From the NCBI GenBank assembly GCA_003255025.1, contig QANY01000230.1:49787-113786 (forward strand): DNA of 64,000 nt, in the 5' to 3' direction. The translations under genes were made by a program, and so were the position numbers. Shown here one piece after another: positions 23,131-35,984 of this stretch (the first letter of the stretch is position 1; each line of letters starts with the position of its first letter). The notes under the pieces are model-generated. The model did no database searches. It was not told the DNA's origin and saw only the letters and a list, made by a program, of their open reading frames with translations. Source of the DNA: Datisca glomerata. Lineage: Eukaryota; Streptophyta; Magnoliopsida; Cucurbitales; Datiscaceae.

Positions 23131-24849
23131 GCATGATCATATAAAACTGTGTGAGATTTTCATGTATAGCATATGATCGACTAATGCATAGACATGTTAT
23201 CAAAACATAACAATTAAACAATTATTTAACAATTAAACCGAATTATAATGGACAGAGTGACGTTTGGATTACAACCATTGAAATAAAAAAATAATTTTAC
23301 AAAGTCGATTTCAAGAATACATATTTGTCAAATATTGGTTTCTCCTCCTAATGTCCATCTTCATAATCTTCAAATTTTGAACAAAATCTTATTTAATTAG
23401 GAAAAACTATTTTTCATAATTAAAAATAATTTCTATAATTATCCTTTTAAAACAGTTGACTTTAACTTAGTCAAATAAATACTTTATTTGATTTGGTCAA
23501 ACTTGGGTCAAACGCATTCGACCTATTAATTTATAATTTTCATAAAATTAATAATTAATAATTAGTTTTAAAACTATATTAATTTCAAATTTTAAAAAGA
23601 TAATTAATAGACTTAGGGTTATCATAAAACTTCATAGTGCTGGGTTGGTTGGTACCAGGGTTTGTGAGAAACTACTCTAAATGTCACAACAGTTGCCAGT
23701 GACCACCTTAACCGCTGGATCTGCAGTCGACCACCGTCGGCGCTGATTTTCTGACGACGTCGCCGAAACAGTAAATTTTGATGACATTGTCAGTCAGCTT
23801 TAGTCAGTGGTGCCAGCACCGAAATTCTAAAAGAATTTCTATTTCTTTTCTTTTTCCTTTGTCGTTTGTCTCGTGCGTTCTTCATCTTCTCACGATCGGA
23901 ATAATTAGAATAAATTTTTAAAATAAAATTACAAAATTTTCTACGCCCTAAAACGGCTTACACGAGATCTAAGAAAAAATTAAAAGAACAAAATATAACC
24001 CAATAATCACCATATAATTAACGATATATTATTTTTCATACATACAAAAAACATAACCATATATTCGTTCATACATATCTCATATTATATGAATAATGTA
24101 AGAAAACTCACATGGCATTTAACATATAAATGTACAAAGACTGTTTTGATACCACTTGTTGGTTGTCGAGGCGCATGCACGGCCGAAGCGTGTGGCTCAA
24201 GGCCATTTAAAAATAAAACTTTTAAATAGAGATCAAATCTTTTAATAAAACAAAACATACGTAATGCCATAACCAAATAAAATAAATTTTTGAAAAGTCT
24301 TTTTCAATAATCAGGATTCATTATATATTTATACATTAAATCTACAACATACAAAGTTATGAATCATATACCTCTTGTAGTCTATATCAAACGTCCTTGC
24401 AAAACCGATCGATCCTCTGTCCCACGAAACCGTTCCAACGATCAGTAGACTCCGAGATCCACACCAAGATCTTTCAAGTCAATCATCAACGCACTAGGAC
24501 GTGTGTGGGCACGTAGAATATTACAAGACACTTTTATGTCTCTAAATGTACTCAACACATGAGATCTAGAGATTTACTGAAAATGATTTTAGTGAGATGA
24601 TTCTCTAGAAGAGCACGATGATTATTCTTTCAGAGTTTTGATTAACTATTAATCATAGAGAAAAATCACTCTGACATCAACTATGTTCTCAATTCGATTT
24701 TTTTGATGAACTGATCCATTAACTAAGGCCATAAGAATAATCTGTACTTTTTTAGATAATGACATATCAAATTTTTTTAAATATAAATTAAAATAATATT
24801 TAATTATAAAATTGTCAATTACAGTAGGACCACCAAGGGCTCTTGTACC

Positions 24850-25465
24850 CTAAAGTAGACTCCCCAAAACACCTTTGATTTCTAAGCTTGAATTTTAACC
24901 CAATAATAAATCAAAGACTCGGAGCACTATAAGGATGAATCATAGCATGGATCAGAACATTTTCAACTGTCCTCAATAGAATTCAATGAGCTTTCTCAAA
25001 TTACACTAACGAACAAATTTTCACTAAGGAATTTTCAACTGTCTCCAATAGAATTCAATTAGCTTCCCCCATTACACTAGCGAACAAATTTTGACCAAGG
25101 AAAAAAATGAACAAACCCCAGTAATCTGTTACGGTATAGTCATTGAACAAAATCCAGCATCTTCTCCTTGATATTTAACCCAATAATAAATCAAATCTTT
25201 GGCGGAAGGGTGAAGAAAATTTAACAAAAACCCAGTAATCTGTAGAACTATCATTCAGAAAAAAACATAGAAACAGAATTGGAACAAAACCCAGTAATCT
25301 GTTATGTTATAGTCATTGAACAAAACCCAGTAGTCTCCAATGCAGGAAAACAAGCTTGGAGAAACCTCAGTAGCTAGTCCAAGTTCGCGTAGCCAGCTTT
25401 CACAGAGTAGCTGGAGAAAGAGGGGAGAAAGAGGGGAGAAAGGGGTTCGTGGTTATTTGGTAGAG
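24850..25465 (+). repeat. Direct repeat of the DPH2 upstream region, part 1
   Basis: The blocks CACCTTTGATTTCTAAGCTTGAA, AACCCAATAATAAATCAAAGA, GCATTTTCAACTGTC (as ACATTTTCAACTGTC), AATAGAATTCAATGAGCTT, ACCCAGTAATCTGTTA and CAATGCAGGAAAACAAGCT occur here and, in the same order and orientation, at 35985-36600 directly upstream of DPH2. This copy has extra internal repeats (GAGAAAGAGGG three times). It is cut at 25465 by a MULE-like insertion and resumes at 28399-28470. No DPH2 coding sequence follows it on the minus side; copia element 2 lies there instead. Confidence 0.85.
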
Positions 25466-28398
25466 GGGTTATTTGTAAATATCTACCATTTTCATTTTGG
25501 TTAAGAATTTTTATACACATTTCTCAAAATGCAGAATTTTACAATCTTGACCCACCACAATCAACATAAAAAAATTTCAACTCTCTTTTTCTTCATCATT
25601 TCTTTCTCATTTTTCCCATGCAAAGATCAAATCAATACTCATTATCTCGCTCTTCTTCTTCCCCTCATTGTTTCATTCATACTTTCTAGTCCGTTTCCTT
25701 CATGCTTTCCTATTCACTGAAGTAATGAAGGTTTGTTTGCTCCATACTTTCCTGTTCATTGAAGTTCTTCCTCTCAACCACATTAGTTTTGACCATGGTA
25801 TAGTCGTTAAGGCTTCAATGGTGGTAATGGCTGAATTAGTACTTAAGCAACTCAAATCTATTGGATCCAATTAAAATGGAAGAATGGGTATTTGATGGCA
25901 CAAAGTGTCAATGGTTGAAGAAAACTTGAGGCTTGAGAAAACTATTTTTTTTCGTTTGAATTTTGTGAATTCATTTACACTTCTTTGGATTATAAGTTTG
26001 TTGATTAGATATGTTTGTTGATTGAAATTTAAGTAGTTATAAACCGATGAGGAGTTCAATATTGATTACTGTGCAGATGGTGCCAATTTTTGTGTCTAGA
26101 TTGCTTACTAAAAGGAGAAAAAAATGACTACTTGAAGGGTTCAAGTAGTGTTTTTTTACTACTTGAACTCTTCAAGTAGTCGCATGTGCTCTGTATAAAT
26201 CACTGCATAAAATAAAATGATTACTTGAAGGGTTCAAGTAGTCATAAAATACTACTTGAACTCTTCAAGTAGTTACATGTCTCTATATGAAACCGACGAC
26301 AACAGATAATTTGACTATCTGAAGGGTTCGAGTAATATTTTTGACTATTTGAACCCTTCAAGTAGTCACATGTTCTCTGTATAACTCATTACATGAAATA
26401 AAATGACTACTTGAATGGTTCAAGTAGAAATATTTTTACTACTTGAACCCTTCAAGTAGTCATTTTTGTCTCATGCAGTGATTTATCTTGAGAGCATGTG
26501 ACTACTTAAAGGGTTCAAATAGTAATAAATTACGAGCCTCCGAAAGTGCTTAAAACGGTGTTTTATGGACATAAATCAAGGTTGTGATGGGTAAACTTGG
26601 TCGCTCATGCATATCTGTGAATAAGCTTCCAGTTAATATCTTATGGGCCACGTGGTTCCATCTAAGTCAAAAGTTATACTCTCCGGAAGTTGACATGTGC
26701 ATGCCACGATCCATTTGTTCTAGAAATTCTAAAGCTACACCATCTGCATCACTATTTGAACCCTTTAAGTAGTGAAGATCTTATTGGACAACAGACTTCA
26801 AGAGAAAAATAATTACTTGAATGGTTCAAGTATTAAAAAATGACTGTTTCACCCCTTCAAATAGTCACATGCTTACTGAAAAATTGACTGTTGGAGACAA
26901 AATTTACTACTTGAAGGGTTCAAGTAGTATTTTATGACTACTTGAATCATTCAAGTAATTGTTTTTTTTTGTCAGTCAACATTCATACACCAGGTGACTA
27001 GTTGAAAGGTTCAAGTAGTTGTTTATGACTACTTGAACCCTTCAAGTAGTTGTTTATGACTACTTGAAGGGTTCAAGTAGTCATCTGGTGTATGGGTAAT
27101 TGACTGATAAAAAAAATACTTGAACCCTTCAAGTAGTCATAAACAACTACTTGAACCCTTTGAGTAGTGACTTGGTGTATAAATATTGATTGACAAAAAA
27201 ATAATTACTTGAAGGGTTCAAGTAGTTATAAAAAGCTACTTGAACCCTTCAAGTAGAAGAAAAATGCTTCGTTAAAAATAGAGAAGAAGAAGAAGATACA
27301 AATATTAATTATTAAATAAATTGGCTTGAATGGTTCAAGTAGTGATTTTGATTCCCTACTTAAATTGTTCAAGTAGTCAGATATAACTACTTAAAACCTT
27401 CAAGTAACATTTTTTTTACTTCTAGAATCAAAATCACTACTTGAACGGTTTAAGTAGTCGCATACAACTATTTGAACCCTTCAAGTAATATATTTGTTTT
27501 TACTTTCAGAATCAAAATCACTACTTGAAGAGTTCAAGTAGTTAGATACGGCCACTTGAACCCTTCAAGTAATATTTTTTTACTTTCAAAATTAAAATCA
27601 CTACTTGAAGTGTTCACGTAGTTAGATACAACTACTTGAAACCTTCAGGTAGTATTTTTTGTACTTTCAGAATCAAAATCATTACTTGAAGGGTTCAAGT
27701 AATCAGATACAACTACTTGAACCCTTCAACTAATTTTTCTTTTACTTCCAGAATTAAAATGACTAATTGAAGGATTCAAGTGGTCAGATAAAACTACTTG
27801 AACCATTCAAGTAATTTTTTTTTTATTTTCAGAATCAAAATCACTGTTTGAAGGGTTCAAAGAGTCAGATACAACTACTTGAACCCTTCAAGTAGTCATT
27901 TTTGTCTCCGACTGTCAATTTTTCAGTAGTCATAAACAACTATTTGAACCCTTCAAGTAGTCACCTGGTGTATGGGTAATTGACTGACAAAAAATAACTA
28001 CTAGAACCCTTCAAGTAGTCATAAACAACTACTTGAACCCTTCAAATAGTGACATGGTGTATGGGTAATTGACTGACAAAAAAAATTAACTACTTGAACC
28101 CTTCAAGTAGTCATAATAACCGATTTGAATGGTTCAAGTAGTCATAAAAAGTACTTGAACTCTTTAAGTAGAAGAAAACGTTTCGTTGAAAAATAAAGAA
28201 GTAAAAGAAGAATAAAATATTAGTAAATTGATTTGACATGTTATTGAGAAATAAAAAGAAATGATGAGAAAATAGAGAGATTGTAATTGGTGATGTGAAA
28301 TTGGTGGATTAGATATATAAAATTTCATATTTTCAAAAATGGGTATAAAAATCTTTAAGAAAAATGAAAAAAAAAAAGTATATTTATCTTAAAAACCC
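25466..28398. mobile_element. MULE-like DNA element with palindromic repeat array
   Basis: This 2933-bp insertion has imperfect ~95-bp terminal inverted repeats (left GGGTTATTTGTAAATAT, right complement GGGTTTTTAAGATAAATAT; both then carry TTTTTATAC-CATTT and AAATTTTA-type blocks). It is flanked by a 9-bp target duplication, TTGGTAGAG and TTTGAAGAG (7 of 9). The paralogous site upstream of DPH2 (36591-36600, TTTTGGAGAG) is uninterrupted and shows the empty target. Nine-base duplications and long inverted ends are typical of Mutator-like elements. No transposase was recognised, so it is non-autonomous. The interior is largely the 23-mer array, with a non-repetitive stretch at 26530-26750 of unknown origin. 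Confidence 0.75.
26127..28171. repeat. Array of about 40 near-palindromic 23-mers
   Basis: The unit is ACTACTTGAA, a three-base centre (GGG or CCC), then TTCAAGTAGT. Each unit is its own inverted repeat. I count about 42 units by eye, usually in pairs about 30 bp apart with GGG and CCC centres often alternating; pairs are 50-75 bp apart. Most carry 0-4 changes, and changes in one arm are often not matched in the other. Spacers are themselves partly repeated (CTGTATAA-TCA--GCAT-AAATAAAATGA, TTTCAGAATCAAAATCA, CAGGTGTATG-type blocks). A larger palindrome is centred near 27045 (GTCAGTCAA--TTCATACACCAG against CTGGTGTATGGGTAATTGACTGA). Confidence 0.9.
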
Positions 28399-28470
28399 TT
28401 TGAAGAGAAGGTGGAGTTAAAAAAACGGCGTAGGTAACACTTAACGTTCGTGTCTTGATCTTGGACGGTA
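28399..28470 (+). repeat. Direct repeat of the DPH2 upstream region, part 2
   Basis: TTTGAAGAGAAGGTGGAGTT followed by AACGGCGTAGGTAACACTTAACG and GTCTTGATCTTGGACGG matches 36591-36665 (TTTTGGAGAGAAGGTGGAGC, ACGGCGTCGATTACAC, TTCTTGATTTTCGACGG). It is the continuation of 24850-25465 after the MULE-like insertion. Similarity ends near 28470. Confidence 0.8.
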
Positions 28471-29187
28471 AGGCCACTTTTAGATAGAAAACTGAACTTT
28501 AGGGTTTTAAATGTAGTAGCATAGATTTTGCAAGTAGAGATTTCTATATGTATATGCATATGTATATTTTTATATATGCATGCATCTATATTTCTAGCTA
28601 TTTATGTACGCATATATGTGTATTAGTCATCACTGGTGCTTGTGGTTTTTAGCTCTACTTATTTTACTCTTAATTTTTTTATCTTTTAGCGCAAACATAT
28701 CTAGTTCGGCTAGCTATTCTGGCTATTCTCTCATGTTCGTACGAACAAGAGTCTAATAATGTTTTTTTTATGGTAACAATGCCTCGTCAATGTTAAATTT
28801 ATGTTTGAAACGTAACTCTTCCAATCAACCTTATCCGATTTCAATTAGAAAAAATCCTAAAATTGAACACACATATATATGTATGTATGTGTATAAACAT
28901 GATAAACTCAATTACAGGTTGTGTTGAAACTGTACACTCCAGCTTTTGTCATTCGTAAAATTGGTATTCCAACATGATCGTATCTAGTGGAGCCGACAGA
29001 AGTTGGCTACCAATGATCACATCTATTGGAATCCGAACATCAATGTTGATTGTGTTTTTTGTTAGGACAACACTGAGACTGTTGAGCTGAGCATCTTTTA
29101 TGCAATGCAGCATTGATTGGTGGGGCTGTGTGAAGTTAATTGCCGCTGCAACAGTTGGGAGCAACTCTACAACTGGTTGGTTGACCA
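28471..29187. other. Intergenic and probable DPH2 3' untranslated region
   Basis: No gene is seen in 28471-28940. It contains a TATATG/TATGCA-rich stretch at 28545-28625. The part just below 29188 is the likely 3' untranslated region of DPH2 on the minus strand; an 80-codon open frame at 28949-29191 overlaps the DPH2 stop and is treated as chance. The polyadenylation site was not pinned down. Confidence 0.45.
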
Positions 29188-32100
29188 TCAATGCTCTTGC
29201 CTAACTTTCTCATCATCATACCCAGATGCTCTCCCAGTCCTCCCAATAAAGAACGGCTCTGGCATGGAATTATCATTATGGATATCGAGACCGTGATAAG
29301 ACCGAGCAGCAAAGAACTCTGCTCCAGATCTGGCTTTTCCCTTTTTTATGACTTGATTCGGATTATCACGCAATTGTAAAGCCTTTTCCATTGTACCTAA
29401 TAAAGCAAGGGCTCCTTTGCTTTCCCCGTCATTTTCTGGTCAGATTACAAATAATTATTTATTAGAAACAATGTCTATGCTGTAAATTGAATCACTCAAG
29501 TTCACAAATAATAAGGACGTGTGCTCAAATTACTGTTTAAAACATATCATAGAAAATATGAAAGTACAAGTACAATTCTAAAGAAACATATCTGACTCTC
29601 TTGAAGATCGTTCGTTGATTCTAACCCATTAATTTAGTAGTGCAGGAAGGTATGTATAAATATAATGATGTAAGCCGTATTCCAAAACAAGCTCTCTAAG
29701 TTACTGTGAATTTATTATCTAGCTGTTTATTTACTTATTCTCTAAGTGCTTACCTCTTTACCGAGTTATGTATATAAATCTAGTACTTATAAACATGTTT
29801 ATTTACTTATGCTACCCTTGCATCTTATGATTGCATTAATCAGAAACAAAAGATAAGAACCAGTACCATGTACGTCAAAATCCTTTACATATCCACCCTG
29901 TAAGAAAGAATATCGTGCTTCTTCTTGCTGGTTTCTTTCTCCCACTAATGAAGAATTAATCAAATCCTGAAACTCCATAATGTATGCACCTGTCCACTGA
30001 CTTCCTCTGAGAGGAAAAAAATATTAGATTACATCAAGTGAAGTGAAAAACTAAATCTACAAACAGGTATATTAGACTACATGTTTTTACCACATACTTT
30101 TTGTAAGAGCAATATATAAGTTATGGAAAGTTGTAACTTTTAATTTCTTCTTTGGTTCCTTTTTAGACTAAGAAGCAGAGTGATAACAAATGCAATCAGA
30201 TTCTCAAAAATGAGTTTGACAGGATATTACCATTACTCAAGTACAAATTTTCAAGGTTATCTAATATTTAATGTAGTAAAAGTTGAGGACAAAAGTTCCA
30301 CAGACATACAATATCAATCAACGCACAAAACGACTCCCAAGGAGTGTGCGTTTGAGTATCATCCACCAAAACAAGAAAAGAACAGAAAACAGAGAGAGAT
30401 TAATAAGGTTAGCTCAAAGAGCAGACAAATTTACGACCATATTCGGGCAAGATTCATAGATCAGATTGCCTCACACATTTTAACAATCAATAGAGTAAAC
30501 ATCGACCATATAATTAGAGGACGAGACATTCCACAAATATTGTAGAGTACCTAGACTTCTTTTGGTCAAGGTAAAATTTAATGAAGAAATTTTAGAAACA
30601 AGGACAAATATATTTAATCATATCTCCAAAATACCTGTTGAAAGCTAGCATGGCTTCAAATGGAGTAAGAACCGGAGCCAAATATTCTTTACAATCCAAA
30701 AGTGCCGTCTCCGCACAAGAGACATATATGAAAACATCACACTGTCACAATAAAGGGGTTATAGTTAGACTAAAAAAAACTGACTTATGTAACAAAAGCA
30801 GATAATTACCTCAGGAAAGTTGGCAAGTTTTGCAGGGTTTGGTCTTCCCATAACAAGCATATAAGCCTTTTTCCCAGCTTCGGTGATCAATTCTTTCATC
30901 TGATGAATCATATTAAGGTAGCCAGCTGCAACAAACACCAAATCACCCAAAAAAAATTCTGTTCACTTCCAAAAAAAATATACCCTTTTAGTTGTTTACT
31001 GTCACTGAAAATCTGAGAGTAGATCTTTTTTTAGGATTGTAAGAAAGCCATTATTTTGGGTCAGGCATATAAATGATCTAGACCCAAAAATGCATTTTTG
31101 AGGCTTACGACTCTACAACGTTGAGAAGTAGGCTTCAAGAGCTTAGACCTCAAGCAACAGAGGCATAAAAATTTGTTTTAACAAAGGAGATGTGAGCCTC
31201 ATATCCCTGGTTACGTGTCAAACTTCAAAAATACTTTTTTATACATTGGTTCTTTCCAATTGGAAAGAATTTGTACGTAGAGACATCTTTGTCAAGGATA
31301 AATTATGCGCCTCTTGAACTTTTTAAAAACACAATAAATATTGTTTCTTATCGAAAACAAAAAACAAAGAAAATATCAATACTAAACTAGAAAGGGGAGA
31401 ATGACAAAGAATCTCATAATGAGTTTATCAATATAACCAATCCCATCAGTCATTTCCCAATGAGTTCATCATTTAAGTTTTCTAAACATATTTTTGATCC
31501 ATTGTATGAACAACTATATCAAATATCCATCAATTAAAGAACTCAGGTCACTAAAGTAAAGATACATACGCATGACATTTTTGCTTAGCTTTCAGGTATG
31601 AAACGCCATATTAGTAAGATAATAAGCATATTATAATGTCCAAGGTGATTTAAAGCCAAGTGAGAAAGTCGACCAAACTAATGCCAAAAAAAGAGTTAAC
31701 GAGCATAACTTTTTTTAGCAAGTTTGTTCTACAATACCGAAGAAATGGAATAGCATAGAAAGGAGATTGAGAGGCCTCAATGGAATATACCTGAACCAAG
31801 GGTACCCACCAAAATTCCAACAATGCTAGCATCCTTTGCTTTCTCCACTAAGTAATATCTGATTATAGCATAATCAACAAAAGAAATAATACATAAAAAA
31901 TATGAATGGTTTCTTCAAGATTCAATCATGATATGTTAGGAACGGAGAATATATCAGTGTCCTAACAAGTATAATAAGCCAAGGAAAAAAAAAAGAAAAC
32001 TTGCTTAAGAAACTACCTGCGCTTGAGAATTCTTCTCTGCTGAGAGAAGTCCGTCACCAAATTATTTTCTTTTGCATCATATCTGACTAAAACCAACACC

Positions 32101-35100
32101 ACAAAAATTAGTTACGTCTTTTGGCTAATATAGAACAGTTAAAATACAACAATCATGAATAAAATAGCCTAAACTATTTGGCTAATTTATTTTTTGGTTT
32201 GATTATTATGAATAAATATATTTTCCAAAATACAGGAGGGAAGCAAACAAAAAGGAGAACAAACAACAAATTTCCCATATGGAGATAAAGAAATATAAAA
32301 AAAGAAATTTATTATGCTTAAGAAAAAGTTACATTTTAGTGAAAATTCTTCTATATAAAAACAAAACAAAAAAACCGTGAAGTACATAAACCTTCTTTTA
32401 TTATCAAGGCGCACATCACATGCATAAACTACCCCATCAGCAAAGCTATATGAACCACTCTTGGTGGAGTAAACTAAGGATAAATGGCATGTCAACGGTG
32501 AACGAACAACATGAGATATTTTATTAGCAACACGAACTTGCATGAAATATTTCAAATTTCTTAGCAACGTTGCGATTTTTATTTACCTATCTCACAGCCA
32601 TTAAATGTCAACACCACATTTGCAAATGCTGAATTCTCAGAACCAATCCAAAATAGCAAGTAGTCCTCCATTTTATGTTCCTCAGGTAAAAACCAGACCA
32701 AACCTCCAATGCTGTATCTCTTACCTAAACTCTTATCATCAGTGTACCCACCAATTTGTTGCTGGTGCATATCAGAATTTCTATGATCATTCACCGGATT
32801 CATTACTGAACACATAACATCCGCAATATAAATTTCTGATTTTTCTCTGGAAACACATAGGCCAAAGGATTTTGCAAGTGCTTCTTTAATATGATAAACT
32901 GAGTGCGCATATTCCAACCCAAAGAGTACCTGCACTTGAGGAAGTTATCAGAGAAACGTCTTGCAGCAATTCTTTTTATCAATTAAATGCATCACTGAAT
33001 ACTACAATTAAATATTTCCAGCAAGAAAGAATCATATAATTCAGAACCATTAACACCAAACATGAAAGCTCAGCGTGAAAGATGATATCATATTTAGGAG
33101 TTCAAACTTCAAACCTGACTTTCATAAGTATGTTCTTTCTGCTAACCTCAATAGATACTAGAAGTATGCAATTAACTGGCTAAACCAACTATGGACCCTT
33201 CAACCAAACAAAACTTCCACTGAACATAAAAATTCAGCGAGAACATAACATTTATACAATTGTATAGCATTGTACTCCAAGTACTGCTGCACAATGTGCA
33301 ACTCTGACGAGCAATTAGCGAAGTGCATGATTGCATTTAAACTAACTAGGTTTAACACTGAGAAATTCGATCCCAGCAGATGGGAACTGAAGATTGTTTA
33401 AGAAAACTTGGAGTACACGTTAACTTCGAAAGTGAACTCATTGGAGCACACAATTGGAACTAATATTTGAAGTAATACGAGAAACAATTTACTCATATTT
33501 GCAATCTATAGCAGAAATGCATATTGTACCCATACTACTAATAAGACAACATTTTCAGGACAACCAACAATTTTAACTAACTGCTCTCTAGAACGTCCAT
33601 GTAATAGTGAAATTCGAAAACATTCTAACAGAACATTCAAGAAAAGAGAATGTTTTTTGAAGTGCATATAGTATTAGTTTATTAGGCATGATTTTATTCG
33701 CATTCAAAGTAGAAGTTCTCTATTTCTCCCTAAGTAACCACATAGATCATCAAATAATTCATTTAAATTTTCCTACTAATCACGCTAACGACTTGGTCGC
33801 GGTAAAATGCCTAAGCAATCTCATCAAAGATCTAGGGTTAGTTGCTTAGTGGTAAGTGATGAGTAATCATTGTTCTTCCAAAGCTCATTTGTTTTTCTCT
33901 CCTAAAAAGAAACTCTTCCAATGGCCATCAGCGCCTTGAGACTCAATTCCTAAACCCTAAACCCTAAGATGGTAAAGGAAAGTAAGCTATCACTTGGAAA
34001 AATGTCTTTGAGCTAAAAAGAAATGACACTTTGGAAGAAACGATTCTAAACTTAAAACAAAACAAAAAATGCCTAAAAGTATCACTAGGCCAACTTTACT
34101 GCATCAACTCCAACCAAAACATAAAGTATAAAGTAAGTAATGGGGATACTACAAAATAAAGAAAAAGAAAAGACTTCAGATAACAAAATGCAAGCAAATT
34201 GCACATAACATAATTAAGGATGACCGCCAAAGATCTAAAACATAGCTACTCGAAAGATCTAAAACATAGCTACATTTAAATCCACGCAAATCAATTATAC
34301 TAATATCTATGTTGCAGTTTGATTGAAGGCACAAAATTGGTCAAATGGATATGCTTCCCGTGAACAAAACTAACACCTTGAGAAGAGCCACTGTACAACT
34401 CCATCTTAACCCACTACGCAAACTAATTATTACTGGGGATACATAATGTAGGAAGAAAATTAAAGCTTACCAAAACCGGCTTAGTATTGGTTGAAAAATA
34501 ATTTGATAGACAATTCACACAATTGGGCAGACTGATAGAAGCTTTTCCAAGCACAAAAAGTGCTGGAAGAGTTGTTGTCCTGCAAATAGAAGAGTTTAGC
34601 ACAAAATACAGAGAACTACTGCTCAGGAAAAAAAATAATAGTGCAAAGAAGCAAGCAGAAATCGAACTTCAATAAGAAACAATAATGTCAAAAACTTCAG
34701 GCGGTTCAAATAAACAAAGCAGACTAGAAAGTGTGAGATTTGTGTATGAGTGTTTGCATCGATTTATATGCTTAATGATAATGATCTCCTCCACCTTTAG
34801 GAAGTAAGACTCAACATGCATGCCTCTTTATAAGCTTAACCAAGGAAGAGGAAGGAAACAACCTTAAATGGCTCTTTGACTGTTCTAGTTCCTTCCCTAA
34901 GGTAGACTTTCTCAACTAACTCCATTAATCTTAAATACTAAATGAGAACCCCGCCATGTCAATGCCTTTAATATCATGAATCATAAAAGCTTTATGGCAC
35001 ATGTTAGATAAGAAGCTATATTTTTACATTAAGCCAGTTAGAACCACCCAGATTATGATTCCTAATAATTAATCTTCGTTGAACCAAATCATTTAACCTT

Positions 35101-35908
35101 TCATAACAAGAATTAAAATATAAAAGCTAAATTCTATAGTCTTTTTATTAGTGTCCAGAAATAGTAGTTTTCTCTTAACAAAAAGAAAACAATAGTTTTT
35201 CTATGCAACATTCAGAACAATTTAGGTATGCAAGCAAGACATCCTCTCAAACTCATAATTAGCATAAATTCCACAAACCAGCAAATGTTACTCACGGGCT
35301 CAAACATGTATGCCCATAATGTATGACACAATCAGCATCAGCATGAAGTGCAGCAACTTCATCCACGCAACAACTACCATACGTAGTGTCTGCGATGACA
35401 AACAACCTGACCTCATCCTCATCTCCATTTCGACTGATATGAGAATCTTTAAGGGACCGAAGTTTATGTCTTAGAGCAGTCACCACTCTGGTTGAATCTT
35501 TCAGGAGCTGATCTGGGAACTATATCGCAAAAAGAAGAAGAATAAAATAAAAGCATGAAGCTTATATTCAATTAGGGCATATCTAAAGCTTTTTCTTACA
35601 ATCAAAGATAACTACCAACTAGAAGTTTCGAGGCTATATGAGGATCATGACCAATAGGTTTCATTAACTAAGTTGATTTGATGATATATTCAAAAAAATC
35701 TCTTCTTTTGGTTTCTGGGAAAATGGAGGACAACAAAAACCACAAAATCTAAGCAATGTATATATTCCACTGTTTGAAAACCAAGAAAATAGAAATCAAA
35801 ATATCACCGAAGCTGCATATCTCATACCTGCAAAGCAACTTTGGAGAGGTTACGGCTGTGAATGAAGTCGGCAGTGCGGTCAATATCGTAATATGATTCG
35901 AGCTCCAT
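29188..35908 (-). CDS. DPH2: Diphthamide biosynthesis protein 2 (DPH2), ten exons, intact
   Basis: DPH2 partners DPH1 in the first step of diphthamide synthesis, transferring the 3-amino-3-carboxypropyl group of S-adenosylmethionine to a histidine of cytosolic elongation factor 2 with an iron-sulfur cluster (family knowledge). Exons, in minus order: 35828-35908, 35296-35519, 34471-34579, 32587-32929, 32017-32086, 31791-31858, 30810-30925, 30635-30741, 29867-30006, 29188-29435. All nine introns are GT-AG; the phases agree and the sum is 1506 bp, 501 residues plus stop, close to the usual plant length. Landmarks are [19 protein letters not shown] at the start, [14 protein letters not shown] (residues 71-84; Cys77/78), [14 protein letters not shown] (about 324-337), [12 protein letters not shown] (Cys346) and [14 protein letters not shown] near the end. 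The start is the first ATG of exon 1. No frameshift or stop is seen, so it appears functional. Confidence 0.95.
33949..33968 (+). repeat. Short telomere-like repeat in DPH2 intron 3
   Basis: The plus strand reads CCTAAACCCTAAACCCTAAG, about two and a half units of the plant telomere repeat, inside the large intron 3 (32930-34470). It may be an interstitial telomeric trace or a telo-box-like motif. It is too short to interpret further. Confidence 0.6.
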
Positions 35909-35984
35909 GGAAAAGGAATAGCAAGTCCAAAGCCCACGCTTGTCTCGTCACTTAGTTACTTAAAATTTGGCAACCGTAGAACTA

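Larger units (their letters stand above)
20739..24850 (-). mobile_element. Copia retrotransposon, element 2 (gag and protease deleted)
   Basis: In plus coordinates it contains polypurine tract 20739-20750, RNase H 20751-21190, reverse transcriptase 21190-22240, variable linker 22240-22460, integrase 22460-23130, leader 23130-24147, primer-binding site 24148-24156 (complement TGGTATCA) and 5' LTR from 24157 (TGTTGGTTG) to about 24850. Integrase is joined directly to the leader, so gag and protease were lost by one internal deletion near 23130. The LTR matches the shared LTR over its first ~130 bp, then diverges. Confidence 0.75.

Noticed and set aside
26127..28171. A CRISPR-like look (short repeats with spacers)
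   Set aside because: The context is plant nuclear DNA inside a transposon, spacers are themselves repeated and vary in length, units alternate in strand, and no cas gene is present.
28949..29191. 80-residue minus-strand frame overlapping the DPH2 stop
   Set aside because: It is out of frame with DPH2 and lies mostly in its 3' untranslated region.
30180..30545. 121-residue plus-strand open frame
   Set aside because: It lies antisense within DPH2 intron 8, with no domain and no promoter context.
32187..32567. 126-residue minus-strand open frame
   Set aside because: It lies in DPH2 intron 4; the correct continuation of DPH2 is the exon at 32017-32086, which keeps phase and matches the family.
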